Numbered from the stretch's first letter, positions 1 to 10,990 are shown. The stretch is 64,000 nucleotides of DNA from Coenobita brevimanus (GCA_032717465.1 CM064713.1:6619001-6683000); one strand, 5' to 3'. The notes: generated from the letters alone by a model not told the origin. Numbers and translations are program-made.

Positions 1-15
1 GAGCACTTTGAGGAT

Positions 16-1611
16 TTGTTGAATGTAGAGAGTGAGAGCAGTGTGAGTATAAGTGGTTGGGGAATGGCTGGGAGAAGAAGAGATGAGAGGAGGGAGGAAG
101 AGATCAGTAGGTCGGAAGTAGTTGAAGCGATGAAGAAGATTAAGCTGGGAAAGGCCCCAGGAATTGATGGAGTGTGTGGTGAAATGCTTAGGTATGGGGG
201 TGAGATTGTTGTGGAGTGGATATGGAAGTTATGTAGATTGGCTTGGGAAGAGGGAAGGGTTCCAGAGGACTGGAAATCAGGTATAATTGTTCCTCTGTAC
301 AAAGGAAAAGGGGAGAGAGAAGTATGTGGTAACCATAGGGGTATTTGCCTTCTTAGTGTGACTGGTAAAATATATGGTAGAATACTCATTGATAGGGTTA
401 GGCATATGACAGAGGAGCTAGTTGGAGAATAATAAGGGGGATTTAGGAAGGGAAAAGGGTGTGTAGATCAGATATTTGTTCTAAGATGTTTAGTGGAGAA
501 GTATCTAGAGAAGGGAAGGAAAGTGTACGCTGCCTTCATGGACTTGGAGAAAGCTTATGACAGAATAGATAGGAAAGGTATGTGGAAGGTATTAAGAATA
601 TATGGAGTGGAGGGGAAATTGTTGAGTGCTGTGAAGAGTATGTACGAGGGAGCTAGGGCTACGGTGCGAGTGGATGGTGAGTTGAGTGAGTTCTTTGATC
701 TCAATGTGGGACTGAAACAGGGGTGTGTAATGTCTCCATGGCTGTTTAATATATATATGGATGCGGTCGTAAAGGAGGTACAAGGTAGGGCAGTGGATGT
801 GGGGGTGGCCCTAATGAATGAGGGTGAGATTTGGAAGCTTCCGGTGTTGCTGTTTGCTGATGATACAGTATTGTTGAGTAAAGATGAATGGGAGTTGCAA
901 GGTTTGGTGAATGAATTTGGGACAGTGTGTAGGAGGAGGAAGCTGAAAGTTAATGTAAACAAAAGTAAAGTTATGGTGTTTGAGAGGAATGAAGTCACAG
1001 AGTGTGCAGTGAGGTTGGATGGTGAGGATATGGAGAATGTGAGTGCATTCAAGTACTTGGGTAGTGTGATGAGTAAGGATGGAACTTTGGGGGATGAAGT
1101 ACGTGAAAGGGTACAGCAGGGAAGGAAGGTTGTTGGCACACTGAAAGCAGTGATGAGAAATAGGGAGGTGAGTATGGAAGTTAAGAAGTCTCTGCATGAT
1201 GGTATTGTGATCCCTACCCTGACGTATGGAAGCAAGGCGTGGACCTTGCAAGAGGGGAACAAGTCAAGAGTGAGAGCAGTGGAAATGAGTTACTTGAGAG
1301 GAGCATGTGGAGTGACATGGAGGGACAGGTTGACGAATGAAGAAGTGAAGGAACGTTGTGGGGTAGATGTGGATGTGGTTGAAAAGATTAGGAGAAATAC
1401 ACTGAGGTGGTTTGGACATGTGGAGAGGATGGAGAGTGAAAGACTGACTAAGAGGGTGTATGTGGGTGAGGTGGAGGGAGGGAGAGGGAGGGGTAGACCG
1501 AGGATGAGGTGGAGGGATGGAGTTGAGAGGTATATGAGGAAGGGGAATCATATGGTGGGTGACAGAGTGACTTGGAGGCGTTTTGTCTGCGGCCACCCTT
1601 TGCGGGATTAG
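16..1611 (+). pseudogene. RTE-like ORF: reverse transcriptase and C-terminal domain, two stops
   Basis: One frame is interrupted only by two adjacent stop codons at 430-435, where sister copies encode Glu-Gln in the RT motif before GGFRKG. RT blocks are visible in order: the linker KAPGIDGVCGEML, the palm with MDLEKAYDR, LKQGCVMSPWLFN, and the catalytic LLFADDTVLL near 850. A C-terminal domain follows, with RWFGHVERM and a basic GRGRPRMRW motif. The frame stops at 1609-1611. The host-side role would be target-primed reverse transcription of its own RNA. The N-terminal endonuclease lies outside the window. This copy is inactive because of the tandem stops, but the rest of the frame is well kept, so it is fairly young. 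Confidence 0.85.
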
Positions 1612-1622
1612 GGCGTCGGGCT

Positions 1623-1646
1623 ATAGATAGATAGATAGATAGATAG
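1623..1646 (+). repeat. (TAGA)n 3' tail of RTE copy A1
   Basis: About five and a half TAGA units close the element. The same tail, seen as (CTAT)n on the opposite strand, ends the copies at 5081, 8857, 12596 and 55328 and the composite SINE at 34871. Confidence 0.9.
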
Positions 1647-2510
1647 GTAAAAGTACCAAGAGGCCATCACTGAATTATTTGATGGGTAATGAATCAAGCA
1701 CAAAAGCGAAACAAGAGAAAGATTTGGGAGTGTTGGTCCAGGATAGTTTGTTACCTGAAAAACATATAAACAAGATAGTTACAGAGACGCATAAACTCTT
1801 GACTAACATAAGAGTAACATTTCATTATATGGATGAGGAGATGATGAAAAAATTGATGATGGCCATGATTCGCCCCAGGTTAGAAAATGCAACGGTAGTG
1901 TGGTCCCCACACAAACAGAAAGATATAAACAAGATTGAGAGAATACAAAGAACAGCATCCAAGATGGTCCCCAGTCTGAAAGACCTGTCATAGAGAGAGA
2001 GGCTGGAAAAACTGGATTTGCCTTCCTTAGAGGAAAGGAGAAAGAGGGGAGACATGATTGCAGTGTTCAGGATCAAGATAAGAGTAGATAAAACTGACAA
2101 AGAAGATCTATTTGTATGAGATAAGAGAGCAACAAGAGGACAAGGAATAAAATTGAAGAAGTCAAGCTGCTTGAAGGATATCAAGAAATATAGTTTTCCT
2201 TGTAGAAGTATAGACCTGTGGAATAGCCTGGACAAAGAGATCGTCCAGTCTAAAAACTTAAACGAGTTTAAAGCTAAATTTGACTTATTGAGAAACAGAG
2301 ACGAGATCCCATGAATGTAGCTCATTTCCTGTATATCACAATCAGGTATATTAGGTAAATATATAAGTACAGTACTTGGAACGACTTAAAAGAAGAGGTG
2401 GTGCAGGCGAAAAACATTCATGTGAGTAAAAGTAGACTAGATAAATGTGGATAAGGGGACGGACAACACGAGCATTGCTCAATTCCTGTATACTACAAAT
2501 AGGTAAATAC
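1646..2510 (+). mobile_element. CR1-like LINE, family B, 5'-truncated copy B0
   Basis: Only the 3' third of a CR1-type element is present. It begins abruptly inside the RT at GGTAAAAGTACC, at the tail of A1. Coding remnants cover the thumb and C-terminal region (DLGVLVQDSL, then a VVWSPHKQKD block), with stops after DLS near 1990 and further damage to about 2310. The 3' UTR ends in a single AAATAGGTAAATAC unit, the tail unit of the family. It is then followed by the 3' end of an inverted RTE copy. The protein blocks (IERIQRTASKMVPSL, then ERLEKLDL) are typical of the CR1 clade. Confidence 0.82.
1679..1993 (+). pseudogene. CR1-like RT C-terminal fragment
   Basis: This 104-residue remnant covers the region after the polymerase palm. 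It contains KDLGVLVQDSLLPEKHINKI, a MDEEMMKKLMMAMIRPRLEN block and the VVWSPHKQKDINKIERIQR block. A stop at 1991-1993 replaces a tyrosine found in the copy at 12865-13800, and the frame then continues with errors to about 2315. It has no polymerase catalytic residues and cannot be functional alone. Confidence 0.75.
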
Positions 2511-2518
2511 AAACACTC

Positions 2519-3268
2519 TCCATCTATTACCAAATGCCTTAATCCCATATGGGGTGGCCACAAACAAATCATCTCCATGTCGCCCTGTCCCCCACCAATT
2601 CATTACCTGGCTCCCAACTCACCCCCCCCCCTCTCTCATATACCTCACCACTCCATCCCTCTATCTCATCCTTGGCCTCCCCCTCCCCCTCTTTCCCTCC
2701 ACCTCACTCACATACACTTTCCTCATCAGTCTCTCACTCTCCATCCTCTCCACATGGCCAAACCACCTCAATGTGTTTCTCCTAACGCATCTTATCACAT
2801 CTACATCCACACCACAACGCTCCCTCACATCCTCATTTGTAAATTTGTCTCCCCATGTGACTCCACATGTTCCTCTCAAATAACTAATTTCCACAGCTCT
2901 CACTCTTTGACTTGTGTCCCTCCAACAACGTCCAAGCTTGACTTCCATACATTAGAGTTGGTATCACAATACTGTCATGTAGTAACTTTTTCACTTCCAT
3001 GCTCACTTCCCTGTTTCTTATCACTGCTTTCAAGAACCCAGCAACCTTTCTTCCTTGCCGTACCCTTTCAAGCACTTCAACCTCTAAACTTCCATCCTTT
3101 CTCATCACACTACCCAAGTACTTAAACGTACTCACATTTTCCATTTCCTCCTCGTCCAACCTCACTGGACATTCTGTGACTTCATTTCTCTCAAAGACCA
3201 TGACTTTACTCTTAATTGCATTCACCTTTAGATTGCATATCTTACACTCCCAAACTTATCCACCAAGC
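2519..3268 (-). mobile_element. RTE-like LINE, family A, 5'-truncated copy A2
   Basis: The 3' end of family A lies at the low coordinate: degenerate CTAT tail, then the GGTGGCCAC block that ends the coding region. The copy runs back to about 3268, where similarity stops inside the RT C-terminal region. Two overlapping minus-strand frames (2661-2948 and 2884-3225) encode MESERL...GRGRPRMR and KSKVMVFERNE...KYLGSVM, so one frameshift separates them near 2900. It is 5'-truncated and dead. It sits in inverted orientation to A1, with the CR1 fragment between them. Confidence 0.8.
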
Positions 3269-3371
3269 CTCAGCTCACACGCACACACAAAAAAAAGCAA
3301 ATAGATAAAATTAAACTTTAAAAAATCAAAAACACTTACCCCCTTTTCATTATAATAATAAGGAAAAAGGA
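3269..3371. other. AT-rich gap between LINE copies
   Basis: A short A-rich stretch without a reading frame or recognisable repeat, except a run of A near 3290. It separates the truncated 5' end of A2 from the (ATG)n tail of the next element. Confidence 0.6.
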
Positions 3372-5080
3372 TTTCATCATCATCATCATCCAGATCTCCT
3401 TTCCCACCCTAGGGCAGGGTGAGGAGTAGCAATGTCCAGACAACCCAAATTTGCCCAAACCAATGGGCCATACTTCCAATCACTCATTATTCAAGCCCCC
3501 GGAATCCTGGCTCTATTGGATACGCCAAAAAACATTCACCATGTTCTGTAGCAACATACAAATGTATCCGAGAGTCAATCCGGACGCTGTCTCGTTAAAA
3601 AGGGGTGCCAAATCCCTGATCATGCACTTATTCTCACAACATTCACCCAACCAGCTCGATCTCTTGTAAGTTCCCTAGCCTCACCAACTTCCAAACCTCT
3701 TTTCCTCACACACTCATCCACCAGATCTCTCCCATCTCCTTGGCCTACCTCGCCTCCTCCCTCCTTTAAATTTGCTCAGACATACCTTTTTCACCACTTT
3801 ATTATTATCCATTCTCTCCACACGACCATACCATCTTAGTACACTCTCCTCGACTCGAATGTTCACATACTTCCTCACTCCATATCTTTCACGAATCATA
3901 TTATCTTGTATCCTGTCAACTCTCTGTATTCTGCGTACATTCCTCAGCAGTCCCACCTCCACTGTTCTCACTCCTGACTTCTCATTTTCATGCCACACCA
4001 TAGTCTCACATCCCTATGTTAAAGTTGGCACTAACACTCCTTCATTTAAGCCTCATGCAGTTGCAACACTCAAGCCTCTGTTTCTAATCAAGGCCTTCAT
4101 TGCACCAGCTACATTCCTTCCTTATGACACTCTACTTTCCACTTCTTTTGCACATTTTCTTCTCTCTCTATCACTGTACCCAGGTATTTGAACTCTCTCA
4201 CCATTTCCAGTCTCTTTCCATTCACTGTAACACTGCACTGGGAGTAACCTTCTCTCCATCACTTTACTTTTTTCTACATTTACTTACAAGGCACAATGCT
4301 CACAGACATCACCAAAACTATGCACTAGTCGACCAAGTTCTTGTTCTGTATTTCCAAGTAGTAAAGGTACTGTATCACCAGCATACAACAAATTTGAGAT
4401 ATTCCATCCATCACCATTCATTACCAACGCCATACCCATCTCCATTACTCGTCTTTTTACTTCTCTCATCACCCCATCGATATATATATTGAACAACCAT
4501 GGGGACATCGTACAACTTTGTCGCATGCACACATCGATCGTGAACCATTCACTTAGATGCCCATTAACTCTTACACATGCTTCACCACCATCATAAAAAC
4601 TCTTGATGGCACCTAGCAGCTTACCATCTACACCATACATGCACAAAACTTTCCACAATCCTTCTCTGTCTACACTGTCATACGCTGTTTCCAGATTCAT
4701 GAACGCCATAAACACCTTATGATCCTTCTCAAAAGCCTTCTTTGCTATCTGTCTCACTGTAAATATTTGATCCACATGTCCTCTGTCACTCCTAAAGCCA
4801 CCCTGTTCATCACTCACTAGGACTTCTGATATCTTTCTTACTTTCTCTACAATAACTCTTCCATATACCTTCCCTACCACACTCAATAAACTTATGCCAT
4901 GATAATTCTTGCACTCACTTTGCTCACCTTTATTTTTGAACAGGGGTAAAATCACAGCCTTTTTCCACTCTCCTGGAACAGTTTCACTCATCCATGCCTT
5001 CTTACATATCTCCAACAAGCACTTCATTCCACTCTTTCCACTACACTTAATCATCTGTGCATACATCTCATCAACCCCAG
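3372..5080 (-). mobile_element. Second RTE-like LINE, family K, 5'-truncated
   Basis: This RTE-like element is clearly related to family A but distinct from it. It ends in an (ATG)n tail (CAT triplets at 3375-3389 on the plus strand) instead of (TAGA)n. Its RT reads SEVLVSDEQGGFRSDRG and its C-terminal domain reads LRWYGRVERMDNN. It is cut at its 5' side by the 3' tail of copy A3 at 5081, so A3 probably landed in it. Confidence 0.78.
3714..5066 (-). pseudogene. RTE-like ORF (family K): RT plus C-terminal domain, catalytic Asp lost
   Basis: Two minus-strand frames make up the remnant: 4284-5066 (260 residues, fingers and palm) and 3714-4001 (C-terminal domain with RWYGRVERM and a basic GRRRGRPRRW motif). 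Visible RT blocks are KNYHGISLLSVVGKVYGRVI, FMAFMNLETAYDSVDR and MSPWLFNIYIDGVMREVK. The catalytic box reads LLYAGDTV instead of the YADD type, so one catalytic aspartate has become glycine. A stop and frameshifts separate the halves around 4002-4283. It is an inactive fossil. Confidence 0.78.
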
Positions 5081-5102
5081 CTATCTATCTATCTATTGCC
5101 AG

Positions 5103-8091
5103 ACGCCTTAATCCCTTACACAGGGTGGCCAAAAACAAATCGCCTCCACATCACCCTGTCCACCGCCATTTCATTGCCTTGTTCCCAATTCACACCCCTC
5201 CTCTCTCATATACCTCTCCAACCCATCCCTCCATCTCATCCTTGGCCTTCCCCACCCTCTCTCCCCCTCCACCTCACTCACATACACTCTCCTCATCAGT
5301 CTCTCACTCTTCATCCTCTCAACATGGCCAAACCACCTCAATGTGTTTCTCCTAATGTTTCCAATCACATCCACATCCACTCCACAACACTCCTTCACAT
5401 CCTCATTTGTCAGTCTGTCTCTCCATGTGACTCCACAGGCTCCTCTCAAATAACTCATTTCCACTGCTCTCACTCTTGAACTGTGTCCCTCCAACAACGT
5501 CCAAGCTTCACTTCCATACATCAGAGTTGGTATCACAATACTATCATATGACAACTTTTTCACTTCCATGCTCACTTCCTTGTTTCTTATCACTGCCTTC
5601 AAGGAACCAGCAACCTTTCTTCCTTGTTGTACCCTTTCAAGCACTTGACCCTCCAAACTTCCATCTTTACTCATCACACTACCCTAGTACTTAAACGTAC
5701 TCACACTTTCCATTTCCTCATCATCCAACCTCAATGTACATTCATTGACTTCATCTCTCTCGAAGACCATAACTTTACTCTTCCCTACATTTACCTTTAG
5801 ATTCCGTTTCTTACACACTCTCCCAAACCCATCCACCAAGTCTTGCAGCTCCCCTTAATCTTCACTTAACAACACAGTATCATCTGCAAAACAAGAGTAC
5901 AGGGAGTTTCCAAAAACTGCCCTCTCTCATTAGGGCCACTCCAACATCCACAGCCCTACCTTGTATCTCTTTTATAACCCCAACCATATAGAGATTGAAC
6001 AACTATGAAGACATGACACATCCCTGTTTCAACCCAACCTACAAATAGAAAAACTCACTCAGTTCACTAAACACATGCACAGCAGCCTTTGCACCATCGT
6101 ACATACTCTTCACAACATTCAACAACTTCCCATCTGCTCCATATATTCTTAATACTTTCCACAATCCTTGTCTATCCACCCTGTCATATGCTTTCTCCAA
6201 ATCCATGAAGGCTGCATAGAACTTCTTTTCCTTCTCTAGACACTTTTCCACTAAAGTTCTAAGAATGAATAGATATACACAACCTCTTCCCTTCCTAAAA
6301 CCTCCCTGTTCTTCTCCAACTAATTCCTCTGTTATTTCCCTAACTCTGTCGCTAAGTATCCTACCATATACTTTCCAATCATCCGGGACTCTACCTTCCT
6401 CCCAGGCCAATCTGCACATCTTCCACATCCATTCTACTACTATCTCTCCCCCATGCTTCAGCATTTCACCACACACTCCGTCAATTCTTGGGGCTTCCCC
6501 CATTTTGACTTTCTTCATTGCTTCCACAACTTCCATCCTACTGATTTCTTCCTCTCTTCTCACCTCCCTCCTTCTCCCAGCCATTCCCCAGCCACTAATA
6601 CTCGCATTACTTTCATTCTCTATGTTCAACAATTCATTAAAATGTTCTCTCCATCTGCTCACTTTTTCACCCTTTTCAACTAGTAATCTACCATTTTTAT
6701 CTTTCACTCCCCAACCAATTTCATTACCACCCAGTCTGGCTCTCTTCACCTCTTTCCAGAACATTTTCTTCCATTCCCTCCACTTTACACTCAAATTCCT
6801 TCCAAATTCCTCATCCACTCTCTTCTTACTCCCTCTTACTATTTCTTTCACCTCTCTCTTCCTCTTTACATATGACTCTCTCTTCCGTCTCTCAACTTCT
6901 TCCACACCCCTGTTTCTCATCCATTCATTATATGCTTTCTTCTTTTGTGCCACAGCCTGTCTCACCTCTTCATTTCACCAGTCTGTTCCTTGCAACCACT
7001 TTTGTCTTCTTTTCACCCCCACACACCACCTCACATGCTGCACATATTTCCTCTGTGAATATCTTGCACACAAGTTCCACATCACCCATCTGCTCCAATT
7101 CATATTTGAGCAATCGTTCCTCCACCTCTCTCTTATATTCTGCCTTTTTCTCATCCTCTTGTAACCTTTTCACTCTCCTTAGATCTGCTCCTTCCTCCCG
7201 TCCTTCCCTTCTTCTATTCCTCCATCTTACTTGAAATCTAATTCTGGCCACCACCAAGTAGTGGTCAGAAAGTCCACTCCCCCAACCTCTATAAACTCTT
7301 GCTTCCATTACACATCTTCACATCCTTTCATCCACACACACATAATCAATCATTGCCTTCCTTTCATTCAGTTCACCACCCACCCTTCTCATCACTCGCC
7401 ATGTATACCTGTGGATCATTTTATGCCTGAAGAGGATATTGGCTATCACCAACCCCCTCCCAGCACAAATGTCCACTAACGCACTCCCATTCTCATCTAT
7501 CTCAGCAGGCACACCCCACTCACCAACTATTCCATCCACCTTCACATTCCCACCTTTACCATTCATATCTCCAATCAAAAATGTTCTCTCATTCCTTCCA
7601 AACTTTTCCATGCACACTTCTACATTTGTCCAGAACTCTTCTCTCACTCTTCTAGCATGATCTTGTGTTGGCACATATACACACACAATCGCCCGCATTT
7701 GTATTCCAACTTTCAACTTTACCCATACAATCCTTGACCCAACTGATCCATACTGTCTTATGCTCCTCTTCCATCTTTTACACACAACTATACATACTCC
7801 TTCCTTTGCCCTCTCATTCTCACCTACTGCTGCCCATATACCTCATCCATACTCCCATTCTCTCACGCTTTCTCCTCTCCATTTTGTTTCAGTTATTCCA
7901 CATACATCCACTTTCGCACCCTCAAGCACCTGGACAATCTCTCTCTCTTTCACCTCATCATTCGCTCCCCTTACATTCCACGTTCCGATAACCATGTCCT
8001 TTGTCCGGTCCTTGGTCATCATCGTTTGGTCAGTCCTTGTCCGAGGCTTATTGTTTGTTTTCTTAGTTAGTTGTTTTCCGGGGAGGGGCAC
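5103..8091 (-). pseudogene. RTE-like endonuclease-reverse transcriptase polyprotein, broken
   Basis: The frame begins around 8091 or at the internal Met of MVIGTWNVRG near 7995. The endonuclease shows GTWNVRG, GITETKW, FLIGDMNGK and AMIDYVCVDERM, then a GLSDHYLVVARIRF block. The RT spans 6039-6965, with KAYDRVDRQGLWKVLRIYG, and the C-terminal domain is 5171-5677 with WFGHVERM. The frame is interrupted near 7840, 7310, 6968, 6035 and 5680. At about 6385 PDDWK joins VYGRIL directly, so about 31 residues of the RT (the region after the PLYKGKG block) are missing without a frameshift. Single-ORF organisation with no ORF1 fits RTE. Confidence 0.8.
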
Positions 8092-8105
8092 TAACCCTCC
8101 ACCAA

Positions 8106-8136
8106 CCCTTTTAGTCGCCTTTTACGACAAGCAGGG
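8106..8136 (-). other. Nested hairpin in the 5' leader of RTE family A
   Basis: CCCT at 8106-8109 pairs with AGGG at 8133-8136, and GTCG at 8114-8117 pairs with CGAC at 8125-8128, giving two symmetric nested stems around an eight-base loop. It lies about 100 bases upstream of the endonuclease frame. Part of this leader is shared with the composite SINEs at 34871 and 48242. A structured 5' leader is known in some RTE elements, but I did not establish a ribozyme fold. Confidence 0.5.
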
Positions 8137-8188
8137 ATACTGGGGGAGCATTCTTGAAAAAAAACCCTACCCCCAGGGGATAATTGTA

Positions 8189-8854
8189 CCACTCCTTTAT
8201 TTACATTACCCTTATGGCTTCATTCCCCAAAATTTGCTGGATCATCCTGATAGTTTCAACTTGAGTATTACTGTACCTAGTTTTTGGCAAAATATGATGC
8301 AATAACGTTGGCTGACTTTTTCGGTTACTGTGATGAGTGCAGGAACGCGACAAGTGTAAGGCGCACAACCATGAATGCAGGCTGACTGACACCCACTGAG
8401 TTACTCATGGTGGCTGGAATTCATAACACATGCACATGAAGGTCCTGCACTGGGCTACACAAAACCCTGTCCCCATCCTTCAACAGGCTGGTGAGGAAAG
8501 AAATGAGATTGCATACTTTCTGATAAGACTCAGGTCTGTATCTAACCTCATTTTTTTTTTCACCAACGAGGATGAGGACAAGGTTTTGTGTAGCCCAGTG
8601 CAGGACCTTTGTGGACACGTGTTATTAATGCCAGTCACCACAAATGACTCAGTGGCTGTCAGTTAGCCTGCATTCATGGTTGTGCGCCTTATGCTCATCG
8701 CATTCCTGTGCTCAGCACGATGACCGAAGAAGTCAACCAACGTTATTGCATCATATTTTGCCAAAAAGTAGGTAATACCCAAGTTGAAACTATCACCATT
8801 AATCAGCAAAGTTTTGGGAATGAAGCCATAAAGGTAAAGCAAATAAAGGAGTGG
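8189..8854. mobile_element. Foldback-type DNA element with ~310-bp inverted arms
   Basis: The 666-bp unit starts CCACTCCTTTATTTAC and ends with the reverse complement of CCACTCCTTTATTT. The two arms, roughly 8189-8505 and 8540-8854, are imperfect reverse complements along their length: GGTCCTGCACTGGGCTACAC near 8442 faces GTGTAGCCCAGTGCAGGACC near 8588. The central loop is only about 35 bases. No reading frame spans it. Flanks show no clear target duplication, probably because LINE copies A3 and A4 abut both sides. It resembles a foldback or long-TIR MITE, and the superfamily is unknown. Confidence 0.8.
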
Positions 8855-8856
8855 TC

Positions 8857-10147
8857 GATCTATCTATCTATTGCCAGACGCCTCAATCCCGTTTGGGGTG
8901 GCCACAAACAAATCGCCTCCACGTCGCCCTGTCCCTCGCCATTTCACTGCCCTGCTCCCAACTCACACCCCCCTCTCTCATATACCTCTCCACCATCCAT
9001 CCCTCTATCTCATCCTCGGCCTCCCCCTCCCTCTTCCCCCCTCCACCTCACTCACATACACTCTCTTCTTCAGTCTTTCACCCTCCATCCGCTCCACATG
9101 GCCAAACCACCTCAGTGTGTTCCTCATAACGCTTCCTATCACATCCACATCAACACCACAACGCTCCTTTATATCCTCATTCGTCAGCCTGTCTCTCCAT
9201 GTGACTCCACAGGCTCCTCTTAAATAACTCATTTCCACTGCTCTCACTCTTGACTTGTGTCCTTCCAACAACGTCCAAGTTTCACTTCCGTACGTTACAG
9301 TTGGTATCACAATACTGTCATGTAGTAACTTTTTCACTTCCATGCTCACTTCCCTGTTTCTTATCACTGCTTTCAAAGAACCAGCAACCTTTCTTCCCTG
9401 CTGTACCCTTTCAAGCACTTCACCCTCCAAACCTACATCCTTACTCATCACACTACCCAAGTACTTAAACATACTCACATTTTCCTATTCCTCACCATCC
9501 AACCTCGCTGTACATAAACTGACTTCATCTCTCTCAAAGACCATCACTTTACTCTTCCCTACATTCACCTTTAGATTCCATTTCTTACACACTCTCCCAA
9601 ATTCATCCACCAAGCCTTGCAGCGCCCCTTCGTCTTCACTCCACAACACAGTAACATCTGCAAACAACAGTACAGGGAGTTTCCAAACACTATCCTCTCT
9701 CACCAGGGCCACTCCAACATCCACTACCCTACCTTGTACCTCTTTTATTACCCCATCCATGTACAGATTGAACAACCATGGAGACATGACACATCCCTGT
9801 TTCAACCCAACTTTCAAAGAAAAAAATTCACTTAGTTCACCATCCACACGCACTACAGCGTTCGCACCATTGTACATACTCTTCACAGCATTCAACAACT
9901 TCCCATCTACTCCATATATTCTTAACACTTTCCACAATCCTTGTCTATCCACCCTGTCATATGCTTTCTCCAAATCCATGAAACCCGCATACAACTTCTT
10001 TCCCTTCTCTAGAAACTTTTCCACTAAAGATCTAGGAATGAATATCTGATCTACAAAACCTCTTCCCTTCCTAAAGCCTCCCTGTTCTTCTCCAACTAAT
10101 TTCTCTGTTCTTTCTCTAACTCTGTCAATAAGTAACCTACCATACAA
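8857..10147 (-). mobile_element. RTE-like LINE, family A, 5'-truncated copy A4
   Basis: The CTAT tail at 8857-8872 is followed by the family 3' end and a coding remnant up to 10147, where it stops inside the RT. Sequence is close to A5 (13992-15134), so both belong to one young subfamily. The frame is broken near 9480, and the RT catalytic box is altered. Confidence 0.84.
8877..10147 (-). pseudogene. RTE-like RT and C-terminal domain, FADD box mutated
   Basis: Two frames, 9485-10147 (RT fingers and palm) and 9005-9478 (C-terminal domain, with GVTWRDRLTNEDIKERCGVD and WFGHVERMEGERL), are separated by a frameshift or stop at about 9480. The palm has MDLEKAYDRVDRQGLW and LKQGCVMSPWLFN, but the catalytic box reads LLFADVTVLW. 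The second aspartate is valine, so the enzyme would be dead even with the frame intact. Confidence 0.8.
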
Positions 10148-10159
10148 TTACTTAAAAAA

Positions 10160-10990
10160 TGACAGAATGTCAGTCGAGAGCAATCCACATTCTGGGAGGC
10201 CATCAATATGCAGGGTGCTGAAATTTAAAGAAAATCTGCCATTTGGTTATGGGAAATCGTCAACTGACTGTCAAAGAAATTGCTAATGAAATTCGAATCA
10301 GCAATGGATTGGCACACAAAATATTAACAAATGATTTGGGCATGTGAACAGTTGCCGTCAACTTCATTCCAAAGCTCCTTTCACGTGCACAACAAGCTCT
10401 GCAAACGAATGTTGCTCAAGACACAGTGGAATGTGCAAATCGCAATCCAGACTTTCTGAACACTGTCATCAATGGAGACGAGACTTGGGTGTTGGGGTAC
10501 GACCCATAAACCAAGGCAAAGTCGCCCCAGTGGAAGCATGCAGGGTTGACTTGGCCAAAAAAAACCACGAAAGGTCCACAGCATGGTGAAATGGATGTTG
10601 AAAGTTTCGACTACCAAGGTGTTGTGCATCACAAATTTGCACCAAAAGATCAGACTGCCACCAAACGTTACTACATTGACGTTGTCCGTTGTCTTTGTGA
10701 TACAATTCGGTAGAAGAGACCAGACCTTTGAAAAGCAGCAAATTGGAAGTTGCACCATGACATCACCCCTGCCCATTCTTCTCAACTGATTCAGGAATTT
10801 TGGACCAAGCACATCTCCCAGGTCTAGAAGTCTCCCTCCTCACCAGACATGGCTGTGTGTGACTTTTGCTTATTCCTCAAGCTCAAAACTCCAATGAAGG
10901 ATTCCCAATTAAAGCGTTCGCATAGATTGGAAAATCTGCCAGACACCTTCAGAAAAAAAGTCTCATTTTAATTTCAATGGGCTAAGGGGG
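10160..10990 (+). pseudogene. Decayed mariner-like transposase
   Basis: Conceptual translation across several stops shows mariner landmarks in order on the plus strand: a helix-turn-helix remnant (QLTVKEIANEIRIS, near 10260), the first catalytic region NGDETWVLGYDP near 10470, the second region LHHDITPAHSSQLIQEF near 10750 where the usual Asn of HDNAPAH is changed, and a third region VCDFCLFLKLKTP near 10860. At least five in-frame stops are present. Terminal repeats could not be placed. The 5' side abuts the truncated end of A4. It is an old fossil, more decayed than the copy at 44702. Confidence 0.72.

Larger units (their letters stand above)
1..1646 (+). mobile_element. RTE-like LINE, family A, copy A1 (5' cut by window edge)
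   Basis: This is the 3' half of a non-LTR retrotransposon that enters from outside the window. It encodes the end of the endonuclease-RT linker, the reverse transcriptase and a C-terminal domain, and ends in a (TAGA)n tail typical of RTE-type elements. The coding frame runs to about 12 bases before the tail, so there is almost no 3' UTR. The same family recurs at 2519, 5081, 8857, 12596, 52651 and 55328. A CR1-like fragment starts directly at the tail. Assignment to the RTE group rests on protein style (a craniofacial-development-protein-2-like endonuclease in the longer copy at 5081, and short tandem tails) and was not checked by search. Confidence 0.85.
5081..8188 (-). mobile_element. RTE-like LINE, family A, near full-length copy A3
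   Basis: This is the longest family A copy, about 3.1 kb, which matches the usual size of RTE elements. From its 5' end (high coordinate) it holds a leader with a G-rich start and a nested hairpin (8106-8136), an apurinic-type endonuclease, reverse transcriptase, the C-terminal domain and the CTAT tail at 5081-5096. Several stops and frameshifts, and an in-frame loss of about 31 codons, break the frame. It is the reference in this window for the 5' end of the family. A foldback element abuts its 5' end. Confidence 0.85.

Noticed and set aside
555..1596. Minus-strand frames of 110-235 codons opposite the RTE ORF (also at many other copies)
   Set aside because: Ser/Thr/Pro/Phe-rich shadows of the LINE coding strand, repeated wherever the LINE occurs.
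8874..9227. Pro/Ser-rich plus-strand proteins at the 3' ends of RTE copies
   Set aside because: They recur at every family A 3' end on the antisense strand and have no independent support.
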